Part shown: positions 21,177 to 32,400 of the stretch, piece by piece
Layout: every line of letters starts with the position of its first letter
How positions within the stretch are numbered: the stretch's first letter is position 1
Assembly: GCF_015706575.1 (NCBI RefSeq)
Contig: NW_024037052.1
Coordinates: 1,364,001-1,428,000 of the forward strand
Direction: 5' to 3'
Length of the DNA stretch: 64,000 nucleotides
Source of the DNA: Patiria miniata
Lineage: Eukaryota; Echinodermata; Asteroidea; Valvatida; Asterinidae
Made by a program: the position numbers and the translations under genes
Notes under the pieces: generated by a model
The model's database searches: none
What the model was told of the DNA's origin: nothing
What the model saw: only the letters and a program-made list of their open reading frames with translations

Positions 21177-21986
21177 AACAAGTTCAACAGTTTGGCTGTT
21201 ACTTGTAAATGGAAAATCAATTGATGACAATACAAAAAATTGATTTGTCTGAGTACGTCCGGTGTTTTGAGCCAATTTCTACTACAGCAACAAAGTTGGA
21301 TGAATAATTTCTTCTTTGACTCATCAAAGTAACTAGTGACTAACTGATATGTTTTATCAGAATTAAAATCTACCCCGTGATTATAACTACAATTACATAC
21401 ACTGTTGAATTGCCCAAAATGTACGTCTGACACTGCGGAACTGCCCCCATTTAAACATTATTAAGAGTAAACCTAGTCAAGTTCCCTTGTATTGGGTATT
21501 TTAAGTGTCAACAGTTCTTCAAGTTGTCCTAAATGTCTCATCCTTTTCCAAACAAGCAAACAACTCAAGGAATGCCATGGATAAGCCAGTTCGGTATTTC
21601 AACTGCTTATGTGCACAACGATATGGGTCACCGGTCATTCGGGATAGTAGAACGATCAAAGGCGCATGAATGCGGGGGTGCGCGACGCTTGTGTGTAAAT
21701 TACCACCAGAGTGGTCGTGCGCGTAACATCGCCTAACATCGTGTCAGCAATGTTATCCCAAATGACCTCAGGTCATTGAAATACAGAACTGGTTTATTAC
21801 AATGAATTACAGTCGGGCATTAGAAGACTTTTGACCCAACTTTGAACATTGCATTTTATTCTGGCAAACAATTATATATCTGCACACACTGTCCATCAGA
21901 TTTCAAAGGTATATGAAGGTGTAACCTGTAATTTCCAAGACGTCTCATGTTTTCTTCTTACTTGCCTGTTGGTTTTTTTTTTCCAG
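21177..21986 (+). other. Intron segment before the third recognised CCDC77 exon
   Basis: No repeat arms or exon recognised until the long T tract and acceptor TTCCAG at 21981-21986. A 99-codon minus-strand frame (21134-21433) has no support. Confidence 0.4.
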
Positions 21987-22086
21987 AGGGTGAAATATTG
22001 GGGTTTAAAAGCCAGAGTGCCAAGCAGACCACAGAACAACAGAACACGGAGGAATGCACAACACAGAGTTACTGCTAACACAAAAG
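21987..22086 (+). CDS. CCDC77: CCDC77 exon 3, version with a frame change
   Basis: Strong acceptor (T tract, CCAG) and donor (AAAAG then GTAGGT). The second copy at 24742-24840 reads in frame as EGEILGLKAEVPSRPQNNR then TRRNAQHRVTANTK and joins the previous exon in phase. Here TTGGGG replaces TTGGG, plus a small CAGAG/CGAAG difference, so the frame shifts and meets TAA near the end. Either this version is a base-calling or assembly error, or the locus carries a damaged allele. Assignment to CCDC77 rests on position and phase; the sequence itself is weakly conserved. Confidence 0.6.
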
Positions 22087-22244
22087 GTAGGTAGAGATTA
22101 CATACCGGTATGGTTGAGGCAAAGGGTGGTTGATAAAACATTGCAAAGCCAACACTCCTCAGATCTCATACCAACCATATCAGGCCCATTTTTAGTATTT
22201 GTGGGTCAGATAAACTAGTGGATCATAGTATTAATACAATGTAT

Positions 22245-22475
22245 GTCAAATCAGGTTTTGCCCTTCATTGATGTATAAACACTGAATACTCAGTGTGTTA
22301 CCTCCTGAGTAAAAGTTGGAAAAAATCACTCGGTTGGGACTCGAACCCACAACCTCCTGCTTTCTAGTGCAGATGTTTTACCACTTGACCACTGAGCTAA
22401 TGGGATCGGTTGGCTGGCTCGAATCTGATGTATTGGTACATGGCAGCGGGCATCGCATTAACTATTTATAAGGTC
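22245..22475 (-). mobile_element. tRNA-like SINE/MITE piece
   Basis: On the minus strand it reads AGCTCAGTGGTCAAGTGG (A-box region), AGAAAGCAGGAGGTTGTGGG and GGTTCGAGTCCCAACCGAG (B-box region), then AACTTTTACTCAGGAGG. It has no usable acceptor stem and belongs to the same family as the arms at 7960-8655 and 24340-24620. Repeated at about 24995-25230. Confidence 0.65.
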
Positions 22476-22499
22476 TATGGGATTTTAATTTTTTTTAAG

Positions 22500-22765
22500 C
22501 ATTAATATGGTTAAGGTTTGTGACTCATGATCAGAGGGTCAGGGGTCCGAATCTAGTTGCCGGTTATATGTGTGTCCTTGGGCAAGCCACTTCACCCCCA
22601 CTTGCCTCTCTCCACCCAGGAGTATAAATGGGTACCGATATTAGCTGGGAAGTAACCTGCAATGGACTGGCATCCTATCCAGGGGGGATAAAAAAATATC
22701 CTCGGTCGTTTCATGCCTTTGAAACCGGAGATGTATTGGCTAATGACAGACTTTACTTACTTTCA
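22500..22765 (+). mobile_element. tRNA-derived SINE
   Basis: A decayed B box (GGGTCCGAATCTAGT) is followed by the body TCCTTGGGCAAGCCACTTCA, CCACCCAGGAGTATAAATGG, TACCGATATTAGCTGGGAAG and CAATGGACTGGCATCCTATC, a body type common to many marine-invertebrate SINEs. It ends in an AT-rich tail (CTTTACTTACTTTC). Repeated in copy C at about 25260-25525. Confidence 0.75.
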
Positions 22766-23061
22766 TAGTATTAATAGTAAATATATATATCTGTTGCAGC
22801 TTTTGGTAGGTGTGTTGATAATTCCTTGATCAGCTGATGAAATTACCTGTAGTTACTCCCCTGAGAAGTGAGTTTGGCAAAAAAGCCGCCTCATCATACC
22901 ATGAACTTTCCAAGATTAGTTACATACGTTATCCCAGTAAAGTTGCTTCAATCACGATAATTGATCAGATCATCTCCAAAATGGTGGTTTCTTTTGTCCG
23001 AGTCTGTACCAGCAGGTTGATCCTGTTACCATCCATCAATATTTTCCAATCCTCATTTCAG

Positions 23062-23288
23062 TCCAACAGCGCCCAGCCCAAAGCTGTCCATCCTGATTCA
23101 GACCAGCAGCAGGCAGAGCCAGAGAGTCTGTTGCTACAGATTGAAGCTCTACAATCTCAGATGAAGGAACAAGCTGAGCTATCTAGAGAGCGGACGGAAG
23201 CCTTGCTGGAGGATCGTAGGGTCAGGATGGAAGAGATGCAGACTGTGATTGAGAGAGATCGCTCCAAGATTCACTCCCTCAATGAAAA
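23062..23288 (+). CDS. CCDC77: CCDC77 coding exon 4 of the recognised set
   Basis: A 227-base exon with acceptor CCTCATTTCAG and donor GAAAA then GTAGGA. It encodes a polar linker (AVHPDSDQQQAEPE) then a coiled coil: SLLLQIEALQSQMKEQAELS, RERTEALLEDRR and VRMEEMQTVIERDRSKIHSL. The LLLQIEALQSQ..LSRE..E.LLEDRR pattern is the second coiled coil of CCDC77. It starts in phase 0 and ends in phase 2. Later exons should lie downstream but none is seen before the gap, only a broken second copy of this exon. Confidence 0.85.
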
Positions 23289-23590
23289 GTAGGAACTCCC
23301 TTCATTGATTCCTTATAATCTTAAATGAACTTGACAAAGGTGCCCAGTGGCATAGCTAATGATAGGGGAGGAGGATGAGGGGCATGGACCCCTCTGCTCA
23401 AAGACTGCCTCCTACTAGAAACTGAGGTCCCTTTAGGGCCCTCCAGCAACTTGGACCCCAGTTACATCCTTGAAGGTACCAATAAAGATAAATGCACATG
23501 TGTGCAGTTTGGACAACGGGCAGGGGTTTCAAATAGATTATATTACCTGGTGTTTGTGTTGTTGCATGAATTGGCAAAACATTTCTAAAT

Positions 23591-23850
23591 ATGTGGAGTG
23601 CCCTGGCCTCATGGTCTGGAGCATTGAACTCGTTGTCTGCGGGTAATTCTACAGGTTGTGGGTTCGAGTCCAGCCTGGGGTTATGGTGCATGTTCCCTTT
23701 GGCAAGACACTTTGTCACTCATTGCTTCGCCCCACCCAGGAGTAAATGGGTACCTGTGAGAACAGAGATCGCAATTGTGATTGATTTTAGCTACCTTGCG
23801 TCGAAATGACTACACCGAGCTGTATGGGCTTTATTCAGGAGTCGACTATA
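23591..23850 (+). mobile_element. tRNA-derived SINE, second type
   Basis: The head GTGCCCTGGCCTCATGGTCT resembles an A box, GGTTGTGGGTTCGAGTCCAG is a good B box, and the body has GGCAAGACACTTTGTCACTC, CCACCCAGGAGTAAATGGGT and TGACTACACCGAGCTGTATG. It is the same general body type as the SINE at 22500. Open frames across it have no support. Confidence 0.75.
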
Positions 23851-24339
23851 TTAAATTGAAAGCGAGGTAAAATCTTCATATTTGGAACTTGCAAAGAGAA
23901 ATTAAAGCAGTGACATAAAATTAATTACAAATTAATACCAGTCTGCTTTAATGAAAATTTAAATTTGTTGTTAAACATACCCTAATGTTTTTAAGCCACA
24001 TTTAAAATAAAAATTGAAAGTGAGGCTAGAATGCAAAAATAGTCTGGCACCATCCTATTCAATAGTTTATAAAATACTGTCAGGGAACATGACTAAAATG
24101 ACTTCCTCGTGAACAAAAATCCATATTCCACAGGAAGCTGAGATTGTATTTGCAATGTTTCATTGGCCCAATGATCAGGGGTAATAATAATGTAAAGCAC
24201 TTTGATCTTAGTTATTTTAGAAACCACAGTCTTTCCACACTAGTATATTGGCAACACATCTTGCCAAAATAACATGGAGGCATATGCAGTGTGTGCTTGC
24301 TGAAATTACATGAGTCAATTGACTAATAAAACCAAATTA
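23851..24339. other. Intron or intergenic DNA, nothing recognised
   Basis: AT-rich; I see no exon, no SINE head and no palindrome. Confidence 0.4.
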
Positions 24340-24620
24340 GGTTTTGTCCATCACCGATGTATAAACACTGTATTCTCAGTGTGTTTCCTCCCGAGTGAAA
24401 GTTGGAAAAAAATCACTCCGGTGGGACTCGAAACCCACGACCTCCTGCTTTCTATTGCAGATGTCTTACCATCTTATGAATAGTTAATGTAGTACCCGCT
24501 GCTATGTACATCAGATTCGAACCAGCCAACTGATCCCGTTAGCTCGGTGGTCAAGTGGTAAGACATCTGCACTAGAAAGCAGGAGGTCATGGGTTCGACC
24601 GGAGTGATTTTTTCAACTTT
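24340..24620. repeat. tRNA-like foldback, right arm cut short
   Basis: The left arm (complement of the family) includes TGTATAAACACTGTATTCTC and GGGACTCGAAACCCACGACC. The right arm includes GTTAGCTCGGTGGTCAAGTG and AGAAAGCAGGAGGTCATGGG. The right arm should continue with a complement of the left end but stops at TTTTTTCAACTTT (24620), where sequence from another part of the intron begins. That makes 24620/24621 a breakpoint. Confidence 0.65.
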
Positions 24621-24741
24621 AGGAATGACAGCCTAAAGCATCCTGTAAAATCGTGGCTCCTGGTGTGCTGACATTTTTTTAAAAAAAATGTATTTTTCCA
24701 ACGCTGGTCGGCCGACCAGCAATGTCTGTTTTTTTTTCCAG

Positions 24742-24840
24742 AGGGTGAAATATTGGGTTTAAAAGCCGAAGTGCCAAGCAGACCACAGAACAACAGAACA
24801 CGGAGGAATGCACAACACAGAGTTACTGCTAACACAAAAG
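24742..24840 (+). CDS. CCDC77: CCDC77 exon 3, in-frame version (copy C)
   Basis: A 99-base exon: acceptor TTTCCA then G, donor AAAAG then GTAGTA. It enters in phase 2 and reads GEILGLKAEVPSRPQNNRTR then RNAQHRVTANTK without a stop, leaving one base. Joined to the exon at 19902-20023 the frame is open. The basic, serine/arginine-rich linker is what the family has between its coiled coils, but identity is low. Confidence 0.6.
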
Positions 24841-24994
24841 GTAGTAGAGATTACATACCGGTATGGTTGAGGCAAAGGGTGGTTGATAAAACATTGCAAA
24901 GCCAACACTCCTCAGATCTCATACCAACCATATCAGGCCCATTTTTAGTATTTGTGGTCAGATACTAGTGGATCATAGTATTAAATACAATGTA

Positions 24995-25230
24995 TGTCAA
25001 ATCACAATTTTGCCCTTCATTGATGTATAAACACTGAATACTCAGTGTGTTACCTCCTGAGTTAAAAGTTGGAAAAAATCACTCGGTTGGGACTCGAACC
25101 CACAACCTCCTGCTTTCTAGTGCAGATGTTTTACCACTTGACCACTGAGCTAATGGGATCGGTTGGCTGGCTCGAATCTGATGTATTGGTACATGGCAGC
25201 GGGCATCGCATTAACTATTTATAAGTGTGT
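24995..25230 (-). mobile_element. tRNA-like SINE/MITE piece, copy C
   Basis: Second copy of the 22245-22475 repeat, with the same B-box complement (GGGACTCGAACCCACAACCT) and flanks. Confidence 0.6.
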
Positions 25231-25259
25231 CTATGGGATTTTAAAGTTTTTTTAAGCAT

Positions 25260-25525
25260 TAATATGGTTAAGGTTTGTGACTCATGATCAGAGGGTCAGG
25301 GCCGGTCCGAATCTAGTTGCCGGTATATGTGGTCCTTGGGCAAGCCACTTCACCCCACTTGCCTCTCTCCACCCAGGAGTAGTAAATAGGTACCGATATT
25401 AGCTGGGAAGTAACCTGCATGGACTGGCATCCTATCAGGGGGGATAAAAAAATATCCTCGGTCGTTTCATGCCTTTGAAACCGGAGATGTATTGGCTAAT
25501 GACAGACTTTACTTACTTTCATAGT
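25260..25525 (+). mobile_element. tRNA-derived SINE, copy C
   Basis: Second copy of the SINE at 22500-22765, with small gaps in GGTATATGTGGTCCTTGG and CATGGACTGGCATCCTATCA. Confidence 0.65.
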
Positions 25526-25780
25526 ATTAATAGTAAATATAATATCTGTTGCAGCTTTTGGTAGGTGTGTTGATAATTCCTTGATCAGCTGATGAAATTA
25601 CCTGTAGTTACTCCCCTGAGAAGTGAGTTTAGTTACATACGTTATCCCAGTAAAGTTGCTTCACAATCACGATAATTGATCGATCATCTCCGCTCAAAAA
25701 GGGTGGTTTCTTTTGTCCGAGTCTGTACCATGCAGGTGATCCTGTTACCATCCATCAATATTTTCCAATCCTCATTTCAG

Positions 25781-25936
25781 TCCAACAGCGCCCAGCAAAG
25801 CTGTCCATCCTGATTCAGACCAGCAGCAGGCAGAGACCCAGAGAGTCTGTTGCTACAGATTGAAGCTCTACAATCTCAGATGAAGGAACAAGCTGAGCTA
25901 TCTAGAGAGCAGACGGAAGCCTTGCTGGAGGATCGT
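25781..25936 (+). pseudogene. CCDC77: Second copy of CCDC77 exon 4, truncated by the gap
   Basis: Same acceptor and sequence as 23062-23217, but with a two-base loss (CCCAGCAAAG for CCCAGCCCAAAG) and a two-base gain (GCAGAGACCCAG for GCAGAGCCAG), so the linker is out of frame between them. It stops at the first N. The changes look like uncorrected read errors next to the gap, but a decayed duplicate is also possible. Confidence 0.6.
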
Positions 25937-26436
25937 NNNNNNNNNNNNNNNNNNNNNNNNNNNNNNNNNNNNNNNNNNNNNNNNNNNNNNNNNNNNNNNN
26001 NNNNNNNNNNNNNNNNNNNNNNNNNNNNNNNNNNNNNNNNNNNNNNNNNNNNNNNNNNNNNNNNNNNNNNNNNNNNNNNNNNNNNNNNNNNNNNNNNNNN
26101 NNNNNNNNNNNNNNNNNNNNNNNNNNNNNNNNNNNNNNNNNNNNNNNNNNNNNNNNNNNNNNNNNNNNNNNNNNNNNNNNNNNNNNNNNNNNNNNNNNNN
26201 NNNNNNNNNNNNNNNNNNNNNNNNNNNNNNNNNNNNNNNNNNNNNNNNNNNNNNNNNNNNNNNNNNNNNNNNNNNNNNNNNNNNNNNNNNNNNNNNNNNN
26301 NNNNNNNNNNNNNNNNNNNNNNNNNNNNNNNNNNNNNNNNNNNNNNNNNNNNNNNNNNNNNNNNNNNNNNNNNNNNNNNNNNNNNNNNNNNNNNNNNNNN
26401 NNNNNNNNNNNNNNNNNNNNNNNNNNNNNNNNNNNN
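25937..26436. other. Assembly gap of exactly 500 N
   Basis: A run of exactly 500 N, most likely a fixed-size placeholder, so the true distance is unknown. It separates copy C from the satellite. Confidence 0.98.
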
Positions 26437-29400
26437 GTCTTCTCTCTTCGCAGCATTCAAAAGCTCCCTGTGGCAGAAAAAAAGAGCAAGTATACATTGT
26501 AAATTCAATATCCAAATTTTCTGACATCACGTCCTGTCATCAAACCTCCAATACATTTCCATTTTATCAACAAGTACTGTATGTCCAACTTGCCATCTCA
26601 AACTCAAAAGATATACCCCAAGGTCTACCTCCACGTTAAAATCCAGCAAGCCCATTCAAATGCAAGGAAGCGCATCAAAACAGAGACGTTTTGCAAGGAG
26701 AAACAAACTCATTTACCTGTGGGAGATGAATGGCGCACTGGACGACCTTACTTCTGTCTGCCCTTCATCTTCAATCTGCACACACAGAAAAAGAGAAAAA
26801 CTGGGAAGAAACAAAAAGTGTTAGTGAAATGTCAAAACTCTGCATCTTTGAACATTCAACGAAGACGAACGGAACTGAAACAAGGGGTTGAACACAGTGG
26901 GCCCGGACAAATAGGGAGACGAAACAGACAGAACATGAACCAGAACGCAACAAAACAGCCGGCAACCCACCACACACACTTTCACAACGGTCGTCCTGGG
27001 GCTAAGACCTGCAAAGAGGACATAATCTCCATCCCAAGCTGGAGATATGATCCCAATTTCAGACCAAAGACCCAGGCAGGGGTAGCTTCCACCGCCGGTG
27101 ACACAAGTTTCACCTCCCCCTTACCCCCCCCCCCCTTCCCTCCCCGATAGACGTCACACGGAAAAAAGGTTACAGTTACTTAACAAAAACTTCGATGAAA
27201 ACCGGCCGTCTTCTCTCTTCGCAGCATTCAAAAGCTCCCTGTGGCAGAAAAAAAAAAAGAGCAAGTATACATTGTAATTCAATATCCAAATTTTCTGACA
27301 TCACGTCCTGTCATCAAACCTCCAATACATTTCCATTTTATCAACAAGTACTGTATGTCCAACTTGCCATCTCAAACTCCAAAGATATACCCCAAGGTCT
27401 ACCTCCACGTTAAAATCCAGCAAGCCCATTCAAATGCAAGGAAGCCGCATCAAAACAGAGACTTTTGCAAGGAGAAACAGAAACATTACTCATTTACCTG
27501 TGGGAGATGAATGCTGCACTTGGACGACCTTACTTCTGCCCCTTCATCTTCAATCTGCACACACACAGAAAAGAGAAAACTGGGAAGAAACAAAAAGTGT
27601 TAGTGAAATGTCAAAACTCTGCATCTTTGAACATTCAACGAAGACGAACGGAACTGAAACAAGGGGTGAAACACAGTGGGCCCGGACAAATAGGGAGACG
27701 AAACAGACAGACATGAACAGAACGCAACAAAACAGCCGGCAACCCACCACACACACTTTCACAACGGTCGTCCTGGGGCTAAGACCTGCAAAGAGGACAT
27801 ATCTCCATCCCAAGCTGGAGATATGATCCCAATTTCAGACCAAAGACCCAGGCGGGGTAGCTTCCACCGCCGGTGACACAAGTTTCACCTCCCCCTTACC
27901 CCCCCCTTCCCTCCCCGATAGACGTCACACGGAAAAAAGGTTACAGTTACTTAACAAACTTCGATGAAAACCGGCGTCTTCTCTCTTCGCAGCATTCAAA
28001 AGCTCCCTGTGGCAGAAAAAAAGAGCAAGTATACATTGTAAATTCAATATCCAAATTTTCTGACATCACGTCCTGTCATCAAACCTCCAATACATTTCCA
28101 TTTTATCAACAAGTACTGTATGTCCAACTTGCCATCTCAAACTCCAAAGATATACCCCAAGGTCTACCTCCACGTTAAAATCCAGCAAGCCCATTCAAAT
28201 GCAAGGAAGCGCATCAAAACAGAGACGTTTTGCAAGGAGAAACATTACTCATTTACCTGTGGAGATGAATGCTGCACTTGGACGACCTTACTTCTGTGCC
28301 CTTCATCTTCAATCTGCACACACAGAAAAGAGAAAACTGGGAAGAAACAAAAAGTGTTAGTGAAATGTCAAAACTCTGCATCTTTGAACATTCAACGAAG
28401 ACGAACGGAACTGAAACAAGGGGTGAACACAGTGGGCCCGGACAAATAGGGAGACGAAACAGACAGACATGAACAGAACGCAACAAAACAGCCGGCAAAC
28501 CCACCACACACACTTTCACAACGGTCGTCCTGGGGCTAAGACCTGCAAAGAGGACATATCTCCATCCCAAGCTGGAGATAGATATGATCCCAATTTCAGA
28601 CCAAAGACCCAGGCAGGGGTAGCTTCCACCGCCGGTGACAACAAGTTTCACCTCCCCCTTACCCCCCCCCCCCTTCCCTCTCCCGATAGAAGTCACACGG
28701 AAAAAAGGTTACAGTTACTAACAAAAACTTCGATGAAAACCGGGTCTTCTCTCTTCGCAGCATTAAAAGCTCCCTGTGGCAGAAAAAAAGAGCAAGTATA
28801 CATTGTAAATTCAATATCCAAAATTTCTGACATCACGTCCTGTCATCAAACCTCCAATACATTTCCATTTTATCAACAAGTACTGTATGTCCAACTTGCC
28901 ATCTCAAACTCCAAAGATATACCCAAGGTCTACCTCCACGTTAAAATCCAGCAAGCCCATTCAAATGCAAGGAAGCGCATCAAAACAGAGACGTTTTGCA
29001 AGGAGAAACATTACTCATTACCTGTGGGAGATGAATGCTGCACTTGGACGACCTTACTTCTGTGCCCTTCATCTTCAATCTGCACACACAGAAAAGAGAA
29101 AACTGGGAAGAAACAAAAAGTGTTAGTGAAATGTCAAAACTCTGCATCTTGAACATTCAACGAAGACGAACGGAACTGAAACAAGGGGTGAACACAGTGG
29201 GCCCGGACAAATAGGAGACGAAACAGACAGACATGAACAGAACGCAACAAAACAGCCGGCAACCCACCACACACACTTTCACAACGGTCGTCCTGGGGCT
29301 AAGACCTGCAAAGAGGACATATCTCCATCCCAAGCTGGAGATATGATCCAATTTCAGACCAAAGACCCAGGCAGGGGTAGCTTCCACCGCCGGTGACACA

Positions 29401-32400
29401 AGTTTCACCTCCCCCTTACCCCCCCCCCCCTTCCCTCCCCGATAGACGTCACACGGAAAAAAGGTTACAGTTACTTAACAAAAACTTCGATGAAAACGGG
29501 TCTTCTCTCTTCGCAGCATTCAAAAGCTCCCTGTGGCAGAAAAAAAGAGCAAGTATACATTGTAAATTCAATATCAAAATTTTTGACATCACGTCCTGTC
29601 ATCAAACCTCCAATACATTTCCATTTTATCAACAAGTACTGTATGTCCAATTGGCCCATCTCAAACTCCAAAGATATACCCCAAGGTCTACCTCCACGTT
29701 AAAATCCAGCAAGCCCATTCAAATGCAAGGAAGCGCATCAAAAACAGAGACGTTTTGCAAGGAGAAACATTACTCATTACCTGTGGGAGATGAATGCTGC
29801 ACTTGGACGACCTTACTTCTGTGCCCTTCATCTTCAATCTGCACACACAGAAAGAGAAAACTGGGAAGAAACAAAAAGTGTTAGTGAAATGTCAAAACTC
29901 TGCATCTTGAACATTCAACGAAGACGAACGGAACTGAAACAAGGGGTGACACACAGTGGGCCCGGACAAATAGGGAGACGAAACAGACAGACATGAACAG
30001 AACGCAACAAAACAGCCGGCAACCCACCCACACACACTTTCACAACGGTCGTCCTGGGGCTAAGACCTGCAAAGAGGACATATCTCCATCCCAAGCTGGA
30101 GATATGATCCCAATTTCAGACCAAAGACCCAGGCAGGGGTAGCTTCCACCGCCGTGGGTGACACAAGTTTCACCTCCCCATTACCCCCTACCCCCCCCCT
30201 CCCCCCTCCCTCCCGATAGACGTCACACACGGAAAAAAGGTTACAGTTACTTAACAAAAACTTCGATGAAAACCGGCGTCTCTCTCTTCGCAGCATTCAA
30301 AAGCTCCCTGTGGCAGAAAAAAGAGCAAGTATACATTGTAAATTCAATATCAAATTTCTGACATCACGTCCTGTCATCAAACCTCCAATACATTTCCATT
30401 TTATCAAACAAGTACTGTATGTCCAACTTGCCATCTCAAACTCCAAAGATATACCCAAGGTCTACCTCCACGTTAAAATCCAGCAAGCCCATTCAAATGC
30501 AAGGAAGCGCATCAAAACAGAGACGTTTTGCAAGGAGAAAACATTACTCATTTACCTGTGGGAGATGAATGCTGCACTTGGACGACCTTACTTCTGTGCC
30601 CTTCATCTTCAATCTGCACACACAGAAAAGAAAAACTGGGAAGAAACAAAAGTGTTAGTGAAATGTCAAAACTCTGCATCTTTGAACATTCAACGAAGAC
30701 GAACGGAACTGAAACAAGGGGTGAACACAGTGGGCCGGACAAATAGGGAGACGAAACAGACAGACATGAACAGAACGCAACAAAACAGCCGGCAACCCAC
30801 CACACACACTTTCACAAACGGTCGTCCGGGGCTAAGACCTGCAAAGAGGACATATCTCCATCCCAAGCTGGAGATATGATCCCAATTTCAGACCAAAGAC
30901 CCAGGCAGGGGTAGCTTCCACCGCCGGTGACACAAGTTTCACCTCCCCCTTACCCCCCCCCTTCCCTCCCCGATAGACGTCACACGGAAAAAGGTTACAG
31001 TTACTTAACAAAAACTTCGATGAAAACCGGCGTCTTCTCTCTTCGCAGCATTCAAAAGCTCCCTGTGGCAGAAAAAAAAGCAAAATACATTGTAAATTCA
31101 ATATCCCAATTTCTGACATCACGTCCGTCATCAAACCTCCAATACATTTCCATTTTATCAACAAGTACTGTATGTCCAACTTGCCATCTCAAACTCCAAA
31201 GATATACCCCAAGGTCTACCTCCACGTTAAAATCCAGCAAGCCCATTCAAATGCAAGGAAGCGCATCAAAACAGAGACGTTTTGCAAGGAGAAACATTAC
31301 TCATTTACCTGTGGGAGATGAATGCTGCACTTGGACGACCTTACTTCTGTGCCCTTCATCTTCAATCTGCACACACAGAAAAGAGAAAACTGGGAAGAAA
31401 CAAAAAGTGTTAGTGAAATGTCAAAACTCTGCATCTTTGAACATTCAACGAAGACGAACGGAACTGAAACAAGGGGTGAACACAGGGGCCGGACAAATAG
31501 GGAGACGAAACAGACGAAACAGACAGACATGAACAGAACGCAACAAAACAGCCGGCAACCCACCACACACACTTTCACAACGGTCGTCCTGGGGCTAAGA
31601 CCTGCAAAGAGGACATATCTCCATCCCAAGCTGGAGATATGATCCCAATTTCAGACCAAAGACCCAGGCAGGGGTAGCTTCCACCGCCGGTGACACAAGT
31701 TTCACCTCCCCCTTACCCCCCCCCCTTCCCTCCCCGATAGACGTCACACGGAAAAAAGGTTACAGTTACTTAACAAAAACTTCGATGAAAACCGGCGTCT
31801 TCTCTCTTCGCAGCATTCAAAAGCTCCCTGTGGCAGAAAAAAAGAGCAAGTATACATTGTAAATTCAATATCCAATTTTCTGACATCACGTCCTGTCATC
31901 AAACCTCCAATACATTTCCATTTTATCAACAAGTACTGTATGTCCAACTTGCCATCTCAAACTCCAAAGATATACCCCAAGGTCTACCTCCACGTTAAAA
32001 TCCAGCAAGCCCATTCAAATGCAAGGAAGCGCATCAAAACAGAGACGTTTTGCAAGGAGAAACATTACTCATTTACCTGTGGGAGATGAATGCTGCACTT
32101 GGACGACCTTACTTCTGTGCCCTTCATCTTCAATCTGCACACACAGAAAAGAGAAAACTGGGAAGAAACAAAAAGTGTTAGTGAAATGTCAAAACTCTGC
32201 ATCTTTGAACATTCAACGAAGACGAACGGAACTGAAACAAGGGGTGAACACAGTGGGCCCGGACAAATAGGGAGACGAAACAGACAGACATGAACAGAAC
32301 GCAACAAAACAGCCGGCAACCCACCACACACACTTTCACAACGGTCGTCCTGGGGCTAAGACCTGCAAAGAGGACATATCTCCATCCCAAGCTGGAGATA

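Larger units (their letters stand above)
22087..23061 (+). other. Intron with SINE pieces
   Basis: Holds a tRNA-like repeat (22245-22475) and a SINE (22500-22765), listed separately. The exon before ends in phase 1 while the exon after needs phase 0, so either one small exon in this interval was missed or one boundary is wrong. The counterpart in copy C (24841-25780) lacks about 40 bases present here near 22875-22915. Confidence 0.5.
24621..25936. repeat. Copy C: rearranged second copy of the exon 3-4 region
   Basis: 24621-24724 matches 20651-20756. Then the sequence jumps to the T tract before exon 3, and 24726-25936 matches about 21970-23217. Many one- and two-base gaps and additions separate it from the first copy, and the 5' T tract (GTCTGTTTTTTT) resembles the end of copy B more than copy A. 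It runs straight into the gap. Confidence 0.9.

Noticed and set aside
22320-22400. tRNA gene on the minus strand
   Set aside because: Good A and B box resemblance but no acceptor stem, and several repeats of the same piece occur in SINE/foldback context.
25850-26530. Long frames across the N run
   Set aside because: They consist mostly of undetermined residues and have no evidential value.
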